Shown here in pieces: positions 9,082 through 16,903 of a DNA stretch of 64,000 nt (positions within the stretch are counted from its first letter, which is position 1; the number at the start of each line of letters is the position of its first letter). The translations under genes were made by a program, and so were the position numbers. This DNA is from Candidatus Hydrogenedentota bacterium (GTDB taxonomy: Bacteria > Hydrogenedentota > Hydrogenedentia > Hydrogenedentales > JAEUWI01): assembly GCA_016182605.1 (NCBI GenBank), contig JACPGE010000098.1, positions 41,758-105,757 on the forward strand, in the 5' to 3' direction. The notes under the pieces were generated by a model, which did no database searches, was not told the origin of the DNA, and saw nothing but the letters and a program-made list of their open reading frames with translations.

Positions 9082-9122
9082 GGCCGGAGCCGGACGCCAG
9101 AGAATGGCGCCCGGCTCCGGCC
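9082..9122 (+). other. Long stem-loop between flagellins 1 and 2
   Basis: A 12-bp perfect stem (9082-9093 with 9111-9122), one mismatch, then 5 bp (CGCCA/TGGCG) and a GAGAA loop form a very stable hairpin 13 nt after the flagellin 1 stop. No T-run follows, so it is more likely an mRNA-stabilising or attenuating structure than a full intrinsic terminator. Confidence 0.6.
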
Positions 9123-9240
9123 CAGACCCAAAGGAAGAAAGGAGCAGAAAGAGAGACGGCACGAATCGACAGCAGTACGGGCAATCGCGTTGCCGGTACC
9201 GCAGGGCGTCGAACGAATCAATGGACGGTGTTTCTAACTT

Positions 9241-9259
9241 GAAGGCAAGGGATGCCTTC
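9241..9259 (+). promoter_or_regulatory. AGGGA-loop hairpin before flagellin 2, candidate CsrA site
   Basis: A 7-bp stem GAAGGCA/TGCCTTC closes the pentaloop AGGGA at 9248-9252. It lies 19 nt before the TGGAGGA ribosome-binding site. The 3' flank makes AGGGATG, close to the ARGGAUG part of the CsrA consensus. The stem is unrelated in sequence to those of the other three flagellins. Confidence 0.6.
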
Positions 9260-9284
9260 TACGCTTCTCATGGAGGAAAGTACA

Positions 9285-10100
9285 ATGGGACTTCGCATTA
9301 ACACCAATGTTGCATCCTTAAATGCAGCACGGACCCTTCAACGGTCCACCCAAGCCCTAAACGGCTCGCTGGAACGCCTTTCCAGCGGCCTTCGCATCAA
9401 CCGCGCGGCGGACGATGCCGCCGGTCTCGCCATTGCGGAAGCCTTCCGCTCCCAGGTGCGCGGCTCTCAGGTTGCCCAGCGGAACGTGCAAGACGGCGTA
9501 AGCCTCGTGCAAACCGCGGAAGGCGCGCTGAGCGAAACCACCAACATCCTGCAGCGTGTGCGTGAGCTGGCCGTTCAGTCGTCCAACGGAACGCAGAGCA
9601 CCGCGAACCGGACGGCGCTGAACACGGAAGTGCAGCAGTTGCTGCAGCAGATCGACGACATCGCGCTGGACACGGAGTTCAACGGCATTGCGGTGCTGAG
9701 CGCCGCACAGACCGTGACGCTCCAGTCGGGCGCCAACACGAGTCAGACGCTGATCGTGTCGGTGACGGGCGCAAAATCGAACGATCTTGGCGTCAGCGCG
9801 GTCACGGTTTCGTCAGTGGCCGGGGCTGTCGCGGCGATCAGCACGATCGACCGCGCGCTCTTGAGCGTGAACAGTCTCCGGAGCACCTTTGGCGCATTCC
9901 AGAACCGGCTGGAATTCACGCTGAACACGCTCGCCATCCAGGAAGAGAATGCGTCAGCAGCGGAAAGCTCGATTCGTGACGCGGATATTGCCCGCGAAAC
10001 GATCGAATTCACACGCAATCAGATCCTGGTCAGCGCGGGCACCACCGTGTTGGCACAATCCAACGTGGTTCCGCAGACCGCACTCCAATTGCTCGGATAG
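9285..10100 (+). CDS. Flagellin 2
   Basis: This 271-residue flagellin has only the D0 and D1 domains and a short middle. The start is the ATG before GLRINTNVASLN, 8 nt after GGAGG; an in-frame ATG at 9252 falls inside the regulatory hairpin loop and is not preceded by a site. The protein differs from flagellin 4 at only about a dozen positions, mostly in residues 14-27 and at the very C-terminus. That similarity suggests recent duplication or gene conversion. It ends LQLLG like flagellin 1. Once exported by the flagellar type III system it would polymerise into the filament. Confidence 0.95.
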   Translation: MGLRINTNVASLNAARTLQRSTQALNGSLERLSSGLRINRAADDAAGLAIAEAFRSQVRGSQVAQRNVQDGVSLVQTAEGALSETTNILQRVRELAVQSSNGTQSTANRTALNTEVQQLLQQIDDIALDTEFNGIAVLSAAQTVTLQSGANTSQTLIVSVTGAKSNDLGVSAVTVSSVAGAVAAISTIDRALLSVNSLRSTFGAFQNRLEFTLNTLAIQEENASAAESSIRDADIARETIEFTRNQILVSAGTTVLAQSNVVPQTALQLLG

Positions 10101-10140
10101 TCCGTTCGGGCTTCCGGGTAGTGATACATCTGGCACTACA

Positions 10141-10180
10141 GGCTGCGCACCCGCCCCATTCCAGGGACGGGTGCGCAGCC
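10141..10180 (+). other. Long stem-loop between flagellins 2 and 3
   Basis: A perfect 13-bp stem (GGCTGCGCACCCG at 10141-10153 with CGGGTGCGCAGCC at 10168-10180) closes a 14-nt loop that itself ends in AGGGA. It lies 40 nt after the flagellin 2 stop. No T-run follows. It is probably an mRNA processing, stability or attenuation element, analogous to the hairpin after flagellin 1. Confidence 0.6.
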
Positions 10181-10277
10181 GGCCAAATCCAAGCTGACAA
10201 AAGAAAGGAGGGCAGAATAATACAGCGGGACGGGTTAGACCAAGAAAGCTAACCGGTGCCCGCGCAGTAAAATGCAC

Positions 10278-10307
10278 GCCATTTGGGGCAGGGATACCCC
10301 AATTGGC
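10278..10307 (+). promoter_or_regulatory. AGGGA-loop hairpin before flagellin 3, candidate CsrA site
   Basis: An outer GCCA/TGGC stem, one mismatch and an inner TTGGGG/CCCCAA stem display the 8-nt loop CAGGGATA at 10289-10296. CAGGGAU matches the CARGGAU core of the CsrA consensus exactly. The ribosome-binding GGAGG begins 19 nt after the AGGGA and the start codon is at 10326. Confidence 0.65.
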
Positions 10308-10325
10308 ACTCACGGAGGCAAGAAA

Positions 10326-11141
10326 ATGGGACTCAGGATCAATACGAATATTGCGGCGCTGAACACGAGCCGCACGCTTTCGCGATCCACAACTCAGCTC
10401 AATACGAGTCTGGAGCGCCTGAGCAGCGGCCTGCGCATCAACCGGGCATCGGATGATGCCGCGGGCCTCGCTATTGCCGAGGGTTTCCAGTCCCAGGTTC
10501 GCGGCGCCATCGTGGCGCAACGAAATGTGCAGGATGGCGTGAGTCTGGTTCAAACCGCCGAAGGCGCGCTGAGCGAGACGACCGGCATTCTGCAACGAGT
10601 CCGGGAGCTGGCGGTACAAGCGTCCAACGGGACGCAGAGCACCGCCAACCGGCAGGCGTTAAACACAGAAGTGCAACAACTGCTTCAGCAGATCGATGAC
10701 ATCGCGTTGGACACGGAGTTCAACGGGATCAGTGTGCTGAGCGCAGCGCAGACCGTGACCCTTCAATCGGGCGCGAATACAAGCCAGACGCTGGTGGTCA
10801 CGGTGAACGGCGCCAAATCGAACGATCTTGGCGTCAACACCGTGGTGGTATCCAGCGTGGCCCTGGCCGTATCCGCCCTGAGCACGATCGACCGTGCGAT
10901 CATCAGCGTAGATAGTTTGCGCAGCACCTTCGGCGCGTTTCAGAACCGGCTCGAGTTCACCCTGAATACACTTGCGATTCAGCAGGAGAACGCGGCCGCG
11001 GCGGAAAGCGTGATTCGTGACGCTGACATCGCCGCGGAGACCATCCATTTCACCCGGAATCAGATTCTGGTGGAAGCGGGCACGTCGGTTCTGGCTCAAG
11101 CAAATGTTGTGCCCCAATCCGCGTTAACGCTTCTCGGTTAG
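10326..11141 (+). CDS. Flagellin 3
   Basis: This is the third 271-residue flagellin, with the same D0-D1 architecture. The start is the ATG before GLRINTNIAALN, 7 nt after GGAGG. An in-frame ATG at 10272 lies before the regulatory hairpin and would add 18 unrelated residues. It differs from flagellins 2 and 4 in several places, such as SRSTTQLNTSLERLS near the N-terminus, LAVSALSTIDRAIISVDS in the C-terminal D1 region and the end LTLLG. The copies are therefore not simply identical backups. It is likely a minor or alternative filament subunit; which one dominates cannot be told from sequence. Confidence 0.95.
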   Translation: MGLRINTNIAALNTSRTLSRSTTQLNTSLERLSSGLRINRASDDAAGLAIAEGFQSQVRGAIVAQRNVQDGVSLVQTAEGALSETTGILQRVRELAVQASNGTQSTANRQALNTEVQQLLQQIDDIALDTEFNGISVLSAAQTVTLQSGANTSQTLVVTVNGAKSNDLGVNTVVVSSVALAVSALSTIDRAIISVDSLRSTFGAFQNRLEFTLNTLAIQQENAAAAESVIRDADIAAETIHFTRNQILVEAGTSVLAQANVVPQSALTLLG

Positions 11142-11161
11142 ACAGTCTAAGCCAATGCGCT

Positions 11162-11179
11162 GTGGGTAGGGATGCCCAC
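11162..11179 (+). promoter_or_regulatory. AGGGA-loop hairpin before flagellin 4, candidate CsrA site
   Basis: The stem GTGGG/CCCAC, extended by a T-G wobble and an A-T pair, presents AGGGAT with GGGA at the tip (11168-11173). The GGAGGA ribosome-binding site begins 18 nt after the AGGGA. The flanking bases give AGGGATG, matching the ARGGAUG part of the CsrA consensus. Confidence 0.6.
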
Positions 11180-11203
11180 CGTGAAATCAAGGAGGAAAGT
11201 ACT

Positions 11204-12019
11204 ATGGGACTACGCATCAATACAAACGTGGCGTCGCTGAATTCAGCACGGACGCTTAACCGGTCAACCTTAAGCTTGAATCAATCCCTGGAACGCCTTT
11301 CCAGCGGATTGCGGATCAATCGGGCCGCGGATGACGCGGCAGGTTTGGCCATTGCGGAAGGATTCCGCTCCCAGGTTCGTGGCTCGCAGGTGGCCCAGCG
11401 GAACGTGCAGGACGGCGTCAGTCTTGTGCAGACCGCGGAAGGCGCACTGAGCGAAACCACCAACATCCTGCAACGTGTGCGTGAGCTGGCCGTTCAGTCG
11501 TCCAACGGAACGCAAAGTACCGCGAACCGGACGGCGCTGAACACGGAAGTGCAACAGTTGCTGCAGCAGATCGATGATATCGCCCTCGACACGGAGTTCA
11601 ACGGCATTGCGGTGCTAAGCGCCGCACAGACCGTGACGCTTCAGTCGGGCGCCAATACGAGTCAGACGCTGATCGTATCGGTGTCGGGCGCGAAATCGAG
11701 CGATCTTGGCGTCAGCGCGGTCACCGTTTCCTCGGTGGCGGGGGCAGTCGCGGCGATCAGCACGATCGACCGCGCGCTGCTCAGTGTGAACAGCCTCAGA
11801 AGCACCTTTGGTGCGTTCCAGAACCGGCTGGAATTCACGCTGAACACGCTGGCGATTCAGGAAGAAAACGCCGCAGCCGCAGAAAGTGCGATTCGTGACG
11901 CGGATATTGCCCGCGAAACGATCGAATTTACCCGCAACCAGATCCTGGTCAGCGCGGGCACAACCGTATTGGCCCAGTCAAACGTAGTTCCTCAGACGGC
12001 GCTGACGCTGCTGAGGTAA
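11204..12019 (+). CDS. Flagellin 4
   Basis: This is the last of the four 271-residue flagellins, nearly identical to flagellin 2. The differing residues include S14 for A, N19 for Q, L23, S24 and Q27 near the N-terminus and two serine-to-alanine changes near residue 230. It ends LTLLR, where the other three end in LG. The terminal residues of D0 pack into the filament core, so the arginine is unexpected but may be tolerated. GGAGGA lies 7 nt upstream. The flaG gene begins 21 nt after its stop, so these two are almost certainly co-transcribed. Confidence 0.95.
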   Translation: MGLRINTNVASLNSARTLNRSTLSLNQSLERLSSGLRINRAADDAAGLAIAEGFRSQVRGSQVAQRNVQDGVSLVQTAEGALSETTNILQRVRELAVQSSNGTQSTANRTALNTEVQQLLQQIDDIALDTEFNGIAVLSAAQTVTLQSGANTSQTLIVSVSGAKSSDLGVSAVTVSSVAGAVAAISTIDRALLSVNSLRSTFGAFQNRLEFTLNTLAIQEENAAAAESAIRDADIARETIEFTRNQILVSAGTTVLAQSNVVPQTALTLLR

Positions 12020-12040
12020 TAGCGTGATGGGAGTTGGAGC

Positions 12041-12391
12041 ATGGAAATCAACAGGCTTCCGCTGCGGGGGCTCGCGGCCCTGCCCCAGAGAAGCGTTGTA
12101 AGCCCCTTTGCTCCCCGCTCCGTTGAACCTACACGGCCGGCGCAGTTGACCGGCCATGCAACTCAATTGAGTGAGGAACAGACGAAGGACACCGCGAGGT
12201 CCGGGATCGGCTCTGCCACATCGGCAATCAGCGGCACCCGCCTTCGGGTGGATGAGCGCACGAAGCGGATTGTGGCACAGTTTGTGGACGAGAGTAACAA
12301 CGTGGTGCGGCAGTTGCCGCCCGAAGAACTGCTGAGAATATCGGCACAATTCGAGCGGCTGCAAGGTCTGCTCTTCGATGAGAAGGGCTAA
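12041..12391 (+). CDS. flaG: FlaG family flagellar protein
   Basis: This 116-residue protein has a disordered N-terminal half and a C-terminal FlaG domain with LRVDERTKRIVAQFVDESNNVVRQLPPEELLRI. The pattern LxxxVDexTxxxvvxvvDxxTxevIRQiPpEe is the family hallmark. FlaG proteins influence filament length in Pseudomonas, Vibrio and Campylobacter and are usually encoded next to flagellin, as here. It follows flagellin 4 by 21 nt and precedes a strong terminator, so it closes the flagellin transcript. The ribosome-binding site (TTGGAGC) is weak. Confidence 0.85.
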   Translation: MEINRLPLRGLAALPQRSVVSPFAPRSVEPTRPAQLTGHATQLSEEQTKDTARSGIGSATSAISGTRLRVDERTKRIVAQFVDESNNVVRQLPPEELLRISAQFERLQGLLFDEKG

Positions 12392-12402
12392 GCGCGCCAC
12401 TG

Positions 12403-12436
12403 AAACGCCCCGGGACTACGGCCCCGGGGCGTTTTT
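12403..12436 (+). terminator. Rho-independent terminator of the flagellin operon
   Basis: A 12-bp perfect stem (AAACGCCCCGGG with CCCGGGGCGTTT) with an 8-nt loop runs straight into five Ts. It is the only intrinsic terminator between the sigma-28 promoter and the nitrilase gene, so all five flagellar genes could lie on one transcript. Confidence 0.92.
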
Positions 12437-12532
12437 CTCTCTTCCAGCGGCGGGGCGCTCCCGCGCATGAACCATGCCCCCGGGTGTGGTAGAGTAAGGG
12501 CAACTGTGGCAGCGGCCAAGGAGGACCCGTTT

Positions 12533-13261
12533 ATGGACACCATTCGGATTTCCGGGGTGCAGATGCTCGTGGGGCCGTCCAAGAAAGAGAACCTTGACCG
12601 GATTCTCGCCCACATCGCGAACCGCGATTGTGACTATATGCTGTTTCCGGAAATGAGTCTGACCGGGTATAACGGCGGATTCAGCGCCGCGCGCACCCAA
12701 GAGGCGTGGAAACAGATTGCCGCGGCGTGCCGGCACGCCTATGTGACTGCGATCATCGGCACGGGCGTGAAGAATGACGGCCACACCCATATACAATCCC
12801 GCATCTACACCGGGGCGGGAGAGTTGCTCGGCACCCAGGAAAAACTGGTTCCCACGGAGCCGGACCGCAAGTGGTGCATGCCGGGCGAAGAGTTGCGGGT
12901 CTTCGAACAGAACGGGATGCATTTCGGCTGCCTCATCTGCAATGACCTGTGGGTCTCTCCCGGCTGCGGGCCCTACCCCGATCCCCGGTTGAGCTGGCAG
13001 TTGGGGCAGCGCGGGGCACAGATTATCTTCCACAGTGCCCATTCCGGCACAGACCGCCGCTACGCGGCCTACCACGATAGCAACCTGCGACTCCGCGCAT
13101 GGGAAAGCAAGCTCTATATCGCGACCGTCAACGCGGCTTCGGCAAATGGGCCGCTAAATGCCGCCAGCGGGGTGGTGGGTCCAGACGGCGAATGGCGGGT
13201 GCAGTGCCCGTTGGAAGGCGAGCACGTCTACTCCTATGATCTGGAAATAGAAACCGCGTAG
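12533..13261 (+). CDS. Carbon-nitrogen hydrolase (nitrilase superfamily)
   Basis: This 242-residue protein has the Glu-Lys-Cys triad of the nitrilase superfamily: E in LFPEMSLTGY, K in EKLVPTEPD, and C in CLICNDLW. Such enzymes hydrolyse or condense amides and nitriles. ICND instead of the common ICYD, and the short length, suggest a branch I cannot assign to a substrate. The start is the ATG at 12533 because GGAGG lies 9 nt upstream; a longer frame from 12467 has no site and would place extra residues before the first beta strand. It is the first gene after the flagellar terminator and has no signal peptide. Confidence 0.85.
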   Translation: MDTIRISGVQMLVGPSKKENLDRILAHIANRDCDYMLFPEMSLTGYNGGFSAARTQEAWKQIAAACRHAYVTAIIGTGVKNDGHTHIQSRIYTGAGELLGTQEKLVPTEPDRKWCMPGEELRVFEQNGMHFGCLICNDLWVSPGCGPYPDPRLSWQLGQRGAQIIFHSAHSGTDRRYAAYHDSNLRLRAWESKLYIATVNAASANGPLNAASGVVGPDGEWRVQCPLEGEHVYSYDLEIETA

Positions 13262-13368
13262 GCAAACCCGGCATTTCCGCTTCTGCGTCGTGTACACTAC
13301 AAGCCTCGCCCAAGGCAGGCGCCTTGGCGCGCCGCTGGCTGAAACCGAATCGAAGGACACCGAATATC

Positions 13369-14634
13369 ATGACTATCCGTGCGATCGCGATACTAATGCC
13401 CATGCTGTTTCTCCTTGCACATCCAGGCGCCTTTGCAGACTGGTACAAAGGCGCCACCCATGTGCACAGCCTGTGGTCCGACGGCGACGCGGCGCCGGAA
13501 ACGATCGCGGCGTGGTATCTCGATCGCGGCTGGGATTTCGTATGCTTCTCGGAGCACAACGTCATCCAAACCGATCCGGAGCGCTTTGTTGCCATCAACG
13601 AAAAGTCCAAAATGCGCCCCGAGCACCTGGCAGAGATCAAGGCCCGCTTTGGCGATGCCTGGCCGGTCTTGCGCGAAGAGAACGGCCAGACCAGCATGCG
13701 TTTGCGCACACACGAAGAGCTGAAGGGCCTGCTGGAGAAGCCGGGTGAATTTTTGTTGATCCCGGCGGAAGAGATGACAACCATAGGCTCTTCGCCCCAT
13801 GTGAACGCGATCAATGTCGTGGAGCCCGTCCGGGGCCTGCCCATGCACCCCAACCGCACCAAGAGCATCCAGACGTACATTGATGTGGTGGAGGCGCAGC
13901 GCGCCCAATTTGGCAAGCCCATGTTTGCGCATGTGAATCACGTGAATTTCAGCGACCGCATCACCACCGAAGAGTTGCTGGGCGTCCGCGGACTGCGCTT
14001 CTTCGAGGTCTATAACGGCCATCCCGCCGTTCATTCGTGGGGCATCCCCGGCGAACAGATACCCCCTTGCGATCGGCATTGGGATGTGGTGCTGGCCCAG
14101 CACCTTCAGGCCGATCCAGCCGACATGCTCTATGGCGTCGCCACAGACGACAGCCACAATTACTTCAAATGGGCCGTGGGCGAATCGAATCCCGGACGGG
14201 GCTGGGTGACGGTGCGCGCATCGAAACTGGAACCCGACGCGATTACGCAGGCCATGTTGGACGGCGACTTCTATGCGAGCACCGGGGTGACCCTGAGCGA
14301 CATCTCATTCGATGGAAAGACGGTACAAATAAAGATCGAGGGCGCACCCGGAGTGACGTATCGCACCGAGTATATTGGCACCCGAAAAGGCTATGACGCC
14401 ACTGGAAAGCCGGCGCTCGATGCAAAAGGCGCGGTGATTCCGCGCAGCTCCAAACTGTATTCGGAGAGTATCGGCGCAGTGCTTGCCCACTCAACGGACT
14501 TGAACTCCTCCTACACGATGACGGGAGACGAGATTTATGTGCGCGCGCGCATTGCCTCGGACAAGAAGCAGGAGAATCCCCACCAGGACGGGGACTGCGA
14601 GATGGCCTGGACGCAGCCCGTGGCGCCGAAGTAA
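13369..14634 (+). CDS. Secreted PHP-domain metal-dependent hydrolase
   Basis: After a signal peptide (ending HPGAFADW) the 421-residue protein starts its fold with GATHVHSLWSDG and then FSEHN, the first metal-binding motifs of the PHP superfamily. Further histidines and acids occur in AEEMTT, FAHVNHVNFSD and GVATDDSHNY, matching later metal ligands. PHP enzymes are usually phosphoesterases; the exported form points to a periplasmic substrate. The start at 13369 is chosen because it leads straight into the signal peptide with AAGGA upstream. It lies 108 nt after the nitrilase and 21 nt before the sulfotransferase. Confidence 0.82.
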   Translation: MTIRAIAILMPMLFLLAHPGAFADWYKGATHVHSLWSDGDAAPETIAAWYLDRGWDFVCFSEHNVIQTDPERFVAINEKSKMRPEHLAEIKARFGDAWPVLREENGQTSMRLRTHEELKGLLEKPGEFLLIPAEEMTTIGSSPHVNAINVVEPVRGLPMHPNRTKSIQTYIDVVEAQRAQFGKPMFAHVNHVNFSDRITTEELLGVRGLRFFEVYNGHPAVHSWGIPGEQIPPCDRHWDVVLAQHLQADPADMLYGVATDDSHNYFKWAVGESNPGRGWVTVRASKLEPDAITQAMLDGDFYASTGVTLSDISFDGKTVQIKIEGAPGVTYRTEYIGTRKGYDATGKPALDAKGAVIPRSSKLYSESIGAVLAHSTDLNSSYTMTGDEIYVRARIASDKKQENPHQDGDCEMAWTQPVAPK

Positions 14635-14655
14635 CAAGGCAACAACGGCACGGTC

Positions 14656-15693
14656 ATGAATGGAAGCGAGGAATCCCCCGTCGTGAGTGTTTCCATGGTA
14701 TTTGTCATTGGCGCGCCCCGGAGCGGCACCACCATGCTGGAGCGCATGCTCTCCAGCCATTCCCAGATCCAAGGGGGGCCGGAGCCCCACCTCCTCACGC
14801 CGCTCGCCCATCTCGGGCCCTGGGCCACGGTCGACAAGGCGCCCTACGATCATGTGCTCGCCGCGGAGTCGCAGAAGGCCTTCATAGCAGAACTGCCCGG
14901 GAAAGAATCGGATTATTGGCGCGCCTGCCGCGCCTACTGCGACGTGCTCTATGGCGGCTACATGCAAGGCAGAGACAAGAAGATTTGCCTCGACAAGACG
15001 CCTGCGTACGGGCTCATTCTCCCCTTCATGATGAAGGTCTTTCCGGACGCGAAGTATGTGGTGATCACGCGCCATCCCCTGGCCATGTTCTCGTCCTTTG
15101 CAAACTCCTTTTTTGACGGCCGCTACGATGTGGCTCACACCTACAACCCCATCATCAATCGCTATGTGCCCGCACTCGCGGCGTTCCTGCGCCAATCCGC
15201 GGTGCCTTTCATACATGTGCGCTACGAGGATCTCGTGAAGGAACCAGAGCAGGGGTTTGCGCAAATCTGCGCCCATATTGGCGTCGGCTATGAGCCCGAA
15301 GCCATTAATTATGGCGCAAATGAAGACGAAGCGCGGCGCAGTGGACTTGGGGATCCGCTGGGCGTGCAGCAACACGGCCGCCCCACCACGGCGTCGGTGA
15401 AAAAATGGGTGCAAGAACTCAAACACGATCAGGAGAAGCGGGCGCTCATGGAACGGGTAATCGCGCAACTTGACCCGGCGGACCTCGCCACCCTGGGTTA
15501 CCCCCTGGAAACGCTCTGGAAGCCGCTGGCAGAAGCGGGCGACGTGGCCCCGCCCACGGCGCCCGGCTTTAACCGGTACCGGTTGCAGCGCAAAGTCATC
15601 GTGGAGCTTCGCGCGCAGGCACAGAAGGGCGGCGCATTTCGCAAAGCCCTGGAAAAGGTGCGGCTTACCGCGGACGTGTTGTTGCGCGAATAG
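14656..15693 (+). CDS. Sulfotransferase family protein
   Basis: Sulfotransferases move a sulfuryl group from PAPS to hydroxyls or amines. The 5'-phosphosulfate loop GAPRSGTTML (residues 19-28) and the 3'-phosphate site TRHPLAMFSS are both clear, and FIHVRYEDLVKEPE is a typical later motif. The 345-residue length is normal. A second possible start is the in-frame GTG at 14683 with GAGGA before it, which would remove nine residues. The acceptor is unknown; a cell-surface glycan or lipid is likely for this family in Gram-negative bacteria. It converges on fabH with only 6 nt between them. Confidence 0.88.
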   Translation: MNGSEESPVVSVSMVFVIGAPRSGTTMLERMLSSHSQIQGGPEPHLLTPLAHLGPWATVDKAPYDHVLAAESQKAFIAELPGKESDYWRACRAYCDVLYGGYMQGRDKKICLDKTPAYGLILPFMMKVFPDAKYVVITRHPLAMFSSFANSFFDGRYDVAHTYNPIINRYVPALAAFLRQSAVPFIHVRYEDLVKEPEQGFAQICAHIGVGYEPEAINYGANEDEARRSGLGDPLGVQQHGRPTTASVKKWVQELKHDQEKRALMERVIAQLDPADLATLGYPLETLWKPLAEAGDVAPPTAPGFNRYRLQRKVIVELRAQAQKGGAFRKALEKVRLTADVLLRE

Positions 15694-15699
15694 CGGCGC

Positions 15700-16680
15700 C
15701 TACCAGCGCACCATGGCCGAGGCCCAGGTGAGCCCCGCACCAAAGGCCGCCATCAACACAATATCGTTGTCGACGATGCGCCCTTCCTTCCTCGCCTGGT
15801 CGAGCGCGATAGGGATGGAGGCGGCGCTCGTGTTCGCCACCCGGTCCAGATTGAGGTAGATCTTCTCATCGGGAATACCCAGCCGGGAGGTGGCGGAATC
15901 GATGATGCGCTTGTTTGCCTGGTGCGGCACAAAGAGCTTGATGTTCTCCGAAGTCAATTGCGTCTGCTGCAGCGCCCGTTCCGTGGCTTCCCCAAAAGCC
16001 TTGACCGCGCGCTTGTAGAGCGCTTGACCGTCCATCATGATGCCGCGTTCCACGTCGTTGATATTGTCCGGCGTGATCGCCTCGCGGGAACCGCCCGAAG
16101 GTATGTGCAGCATTTGGTAGGCGCTCCCGTCCGCCGAGGCAAAGGTGCTCAACACGCCATGCTCGCCCTCTTCACCGCGCAGCACGACCGCGCCGGCGCC
16201 ATCCCCAAAGAGCACCGCCGTATCCCGCTTCCGCCAGTCCAGCCGCACCGTGAGCTTTTCCGCGGCCACCAGCAAGATGGTCTTGTAGGCGCCCGATCGT
16301 ATGAGTGCGTCGGCGAGTTGCACCCCATAAAGAAAGCCGGAACACGCGGCGTTGATGTCCAGTGCCGCTGCCCGCTTCGCGCCCAGTTTCTGCTGAATCA
16401 TGCATGCCGTGGCCGGCATGAAATAGTCGGGCGTCAGCGTCGCGCACATCACGTACTCGATCTCTTCCGGCGCGATTCCCGCGTCTGAGATGGCATTGCG
16501 CGCGGCTTCCAGACCCAGATCGGAAGTGGCCTCGTCCTCCGCGGCGACATGCCGCTGATGAATACCGGTGCGCTGCCGGATCCACTCGTCCGACGTGTCC
16601 ATGATCTTCTCCAGATCGAAATTCGTAAGAACCGTCTTGGGCAGATAGTGGCCCGTGCCAATGAAGCGCGTATGCAGCAT
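15700..16680 (-). CDS. fabH: Beta-ketoacyl-ACP synthase III (FabH)
   Basis: FabH condenses acetyl-CoA with malonyl-ACP to start fatty-acid synthesis. The 326-residue protein has the catalytic Cys113 in NAACSGF, His in VPHQANKRI and Asn in VANTSAAS, with the C-terminal GAGLTWAS motif. DEWIRQRTGI near residue 35 is the family's N-terminal landmark. I use the ATG at 16680, immediately before the first beta strand; an in-frame ATG at 16710 adds ten non-conserved residues. It stands alone here, away from the usual plsX-fabD-fabG cluster. Confidence 0.95.
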   Translation of the reverse strand: MLHTRFIGTGHYLPKTVLTNFDLEKIMDTSDEWIRQRTGIHQRHVAAEDEATSDLGLEAARNAISDAGIAPEEIEYVMCATLTPDYFMPATACMIQQKLGAKRAAALDINAACSGFLYGVQLADALIRSGAYKTILLVAAEKLTVRLDWRKRDTAVLFGDGAGAVVLRGEEGEHGVLSTFASADGSAYQMLHIPSGGSREAITPDNINDVERGIMMDGQALYKRAVKAFGEATERALQQTQLTSENIKLFVPHQANKRIIDSATSRLGIPDEKIYLNLDRVANTSAASIPIALDQARKEGRIVDNDIVLMAAFGAGLTWASAMVRW

Positions 16681-16903
16681 GGTACAACACCTTTTTTGAT
16701 CCGAATCCAAAGCAACGAAATCGGGCTATAGTCTCAAACGCACGGAAGCTAACGCAATTAGTCTATGTTTGCGCAGTTGCGATGCGCCGGCTTTGCCCCC
16801 GCCCTGTCTTGGCTGCGCAGGCTACAGACGCTACCCGATGCGCCCGGTTGCTTTCGCCCGCGGCGGCGGGTAGGATGGGCCAAGCTTCTGGAGGGCTGAA
16901 TTC

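Noticed and set aside
9252..9284. Earlier in-frame ATG for flagellin 2
   Set aside because: It falls in the hairpin loop, has no ribosome-binding site and would add residues before the conserved MGLRINTN.
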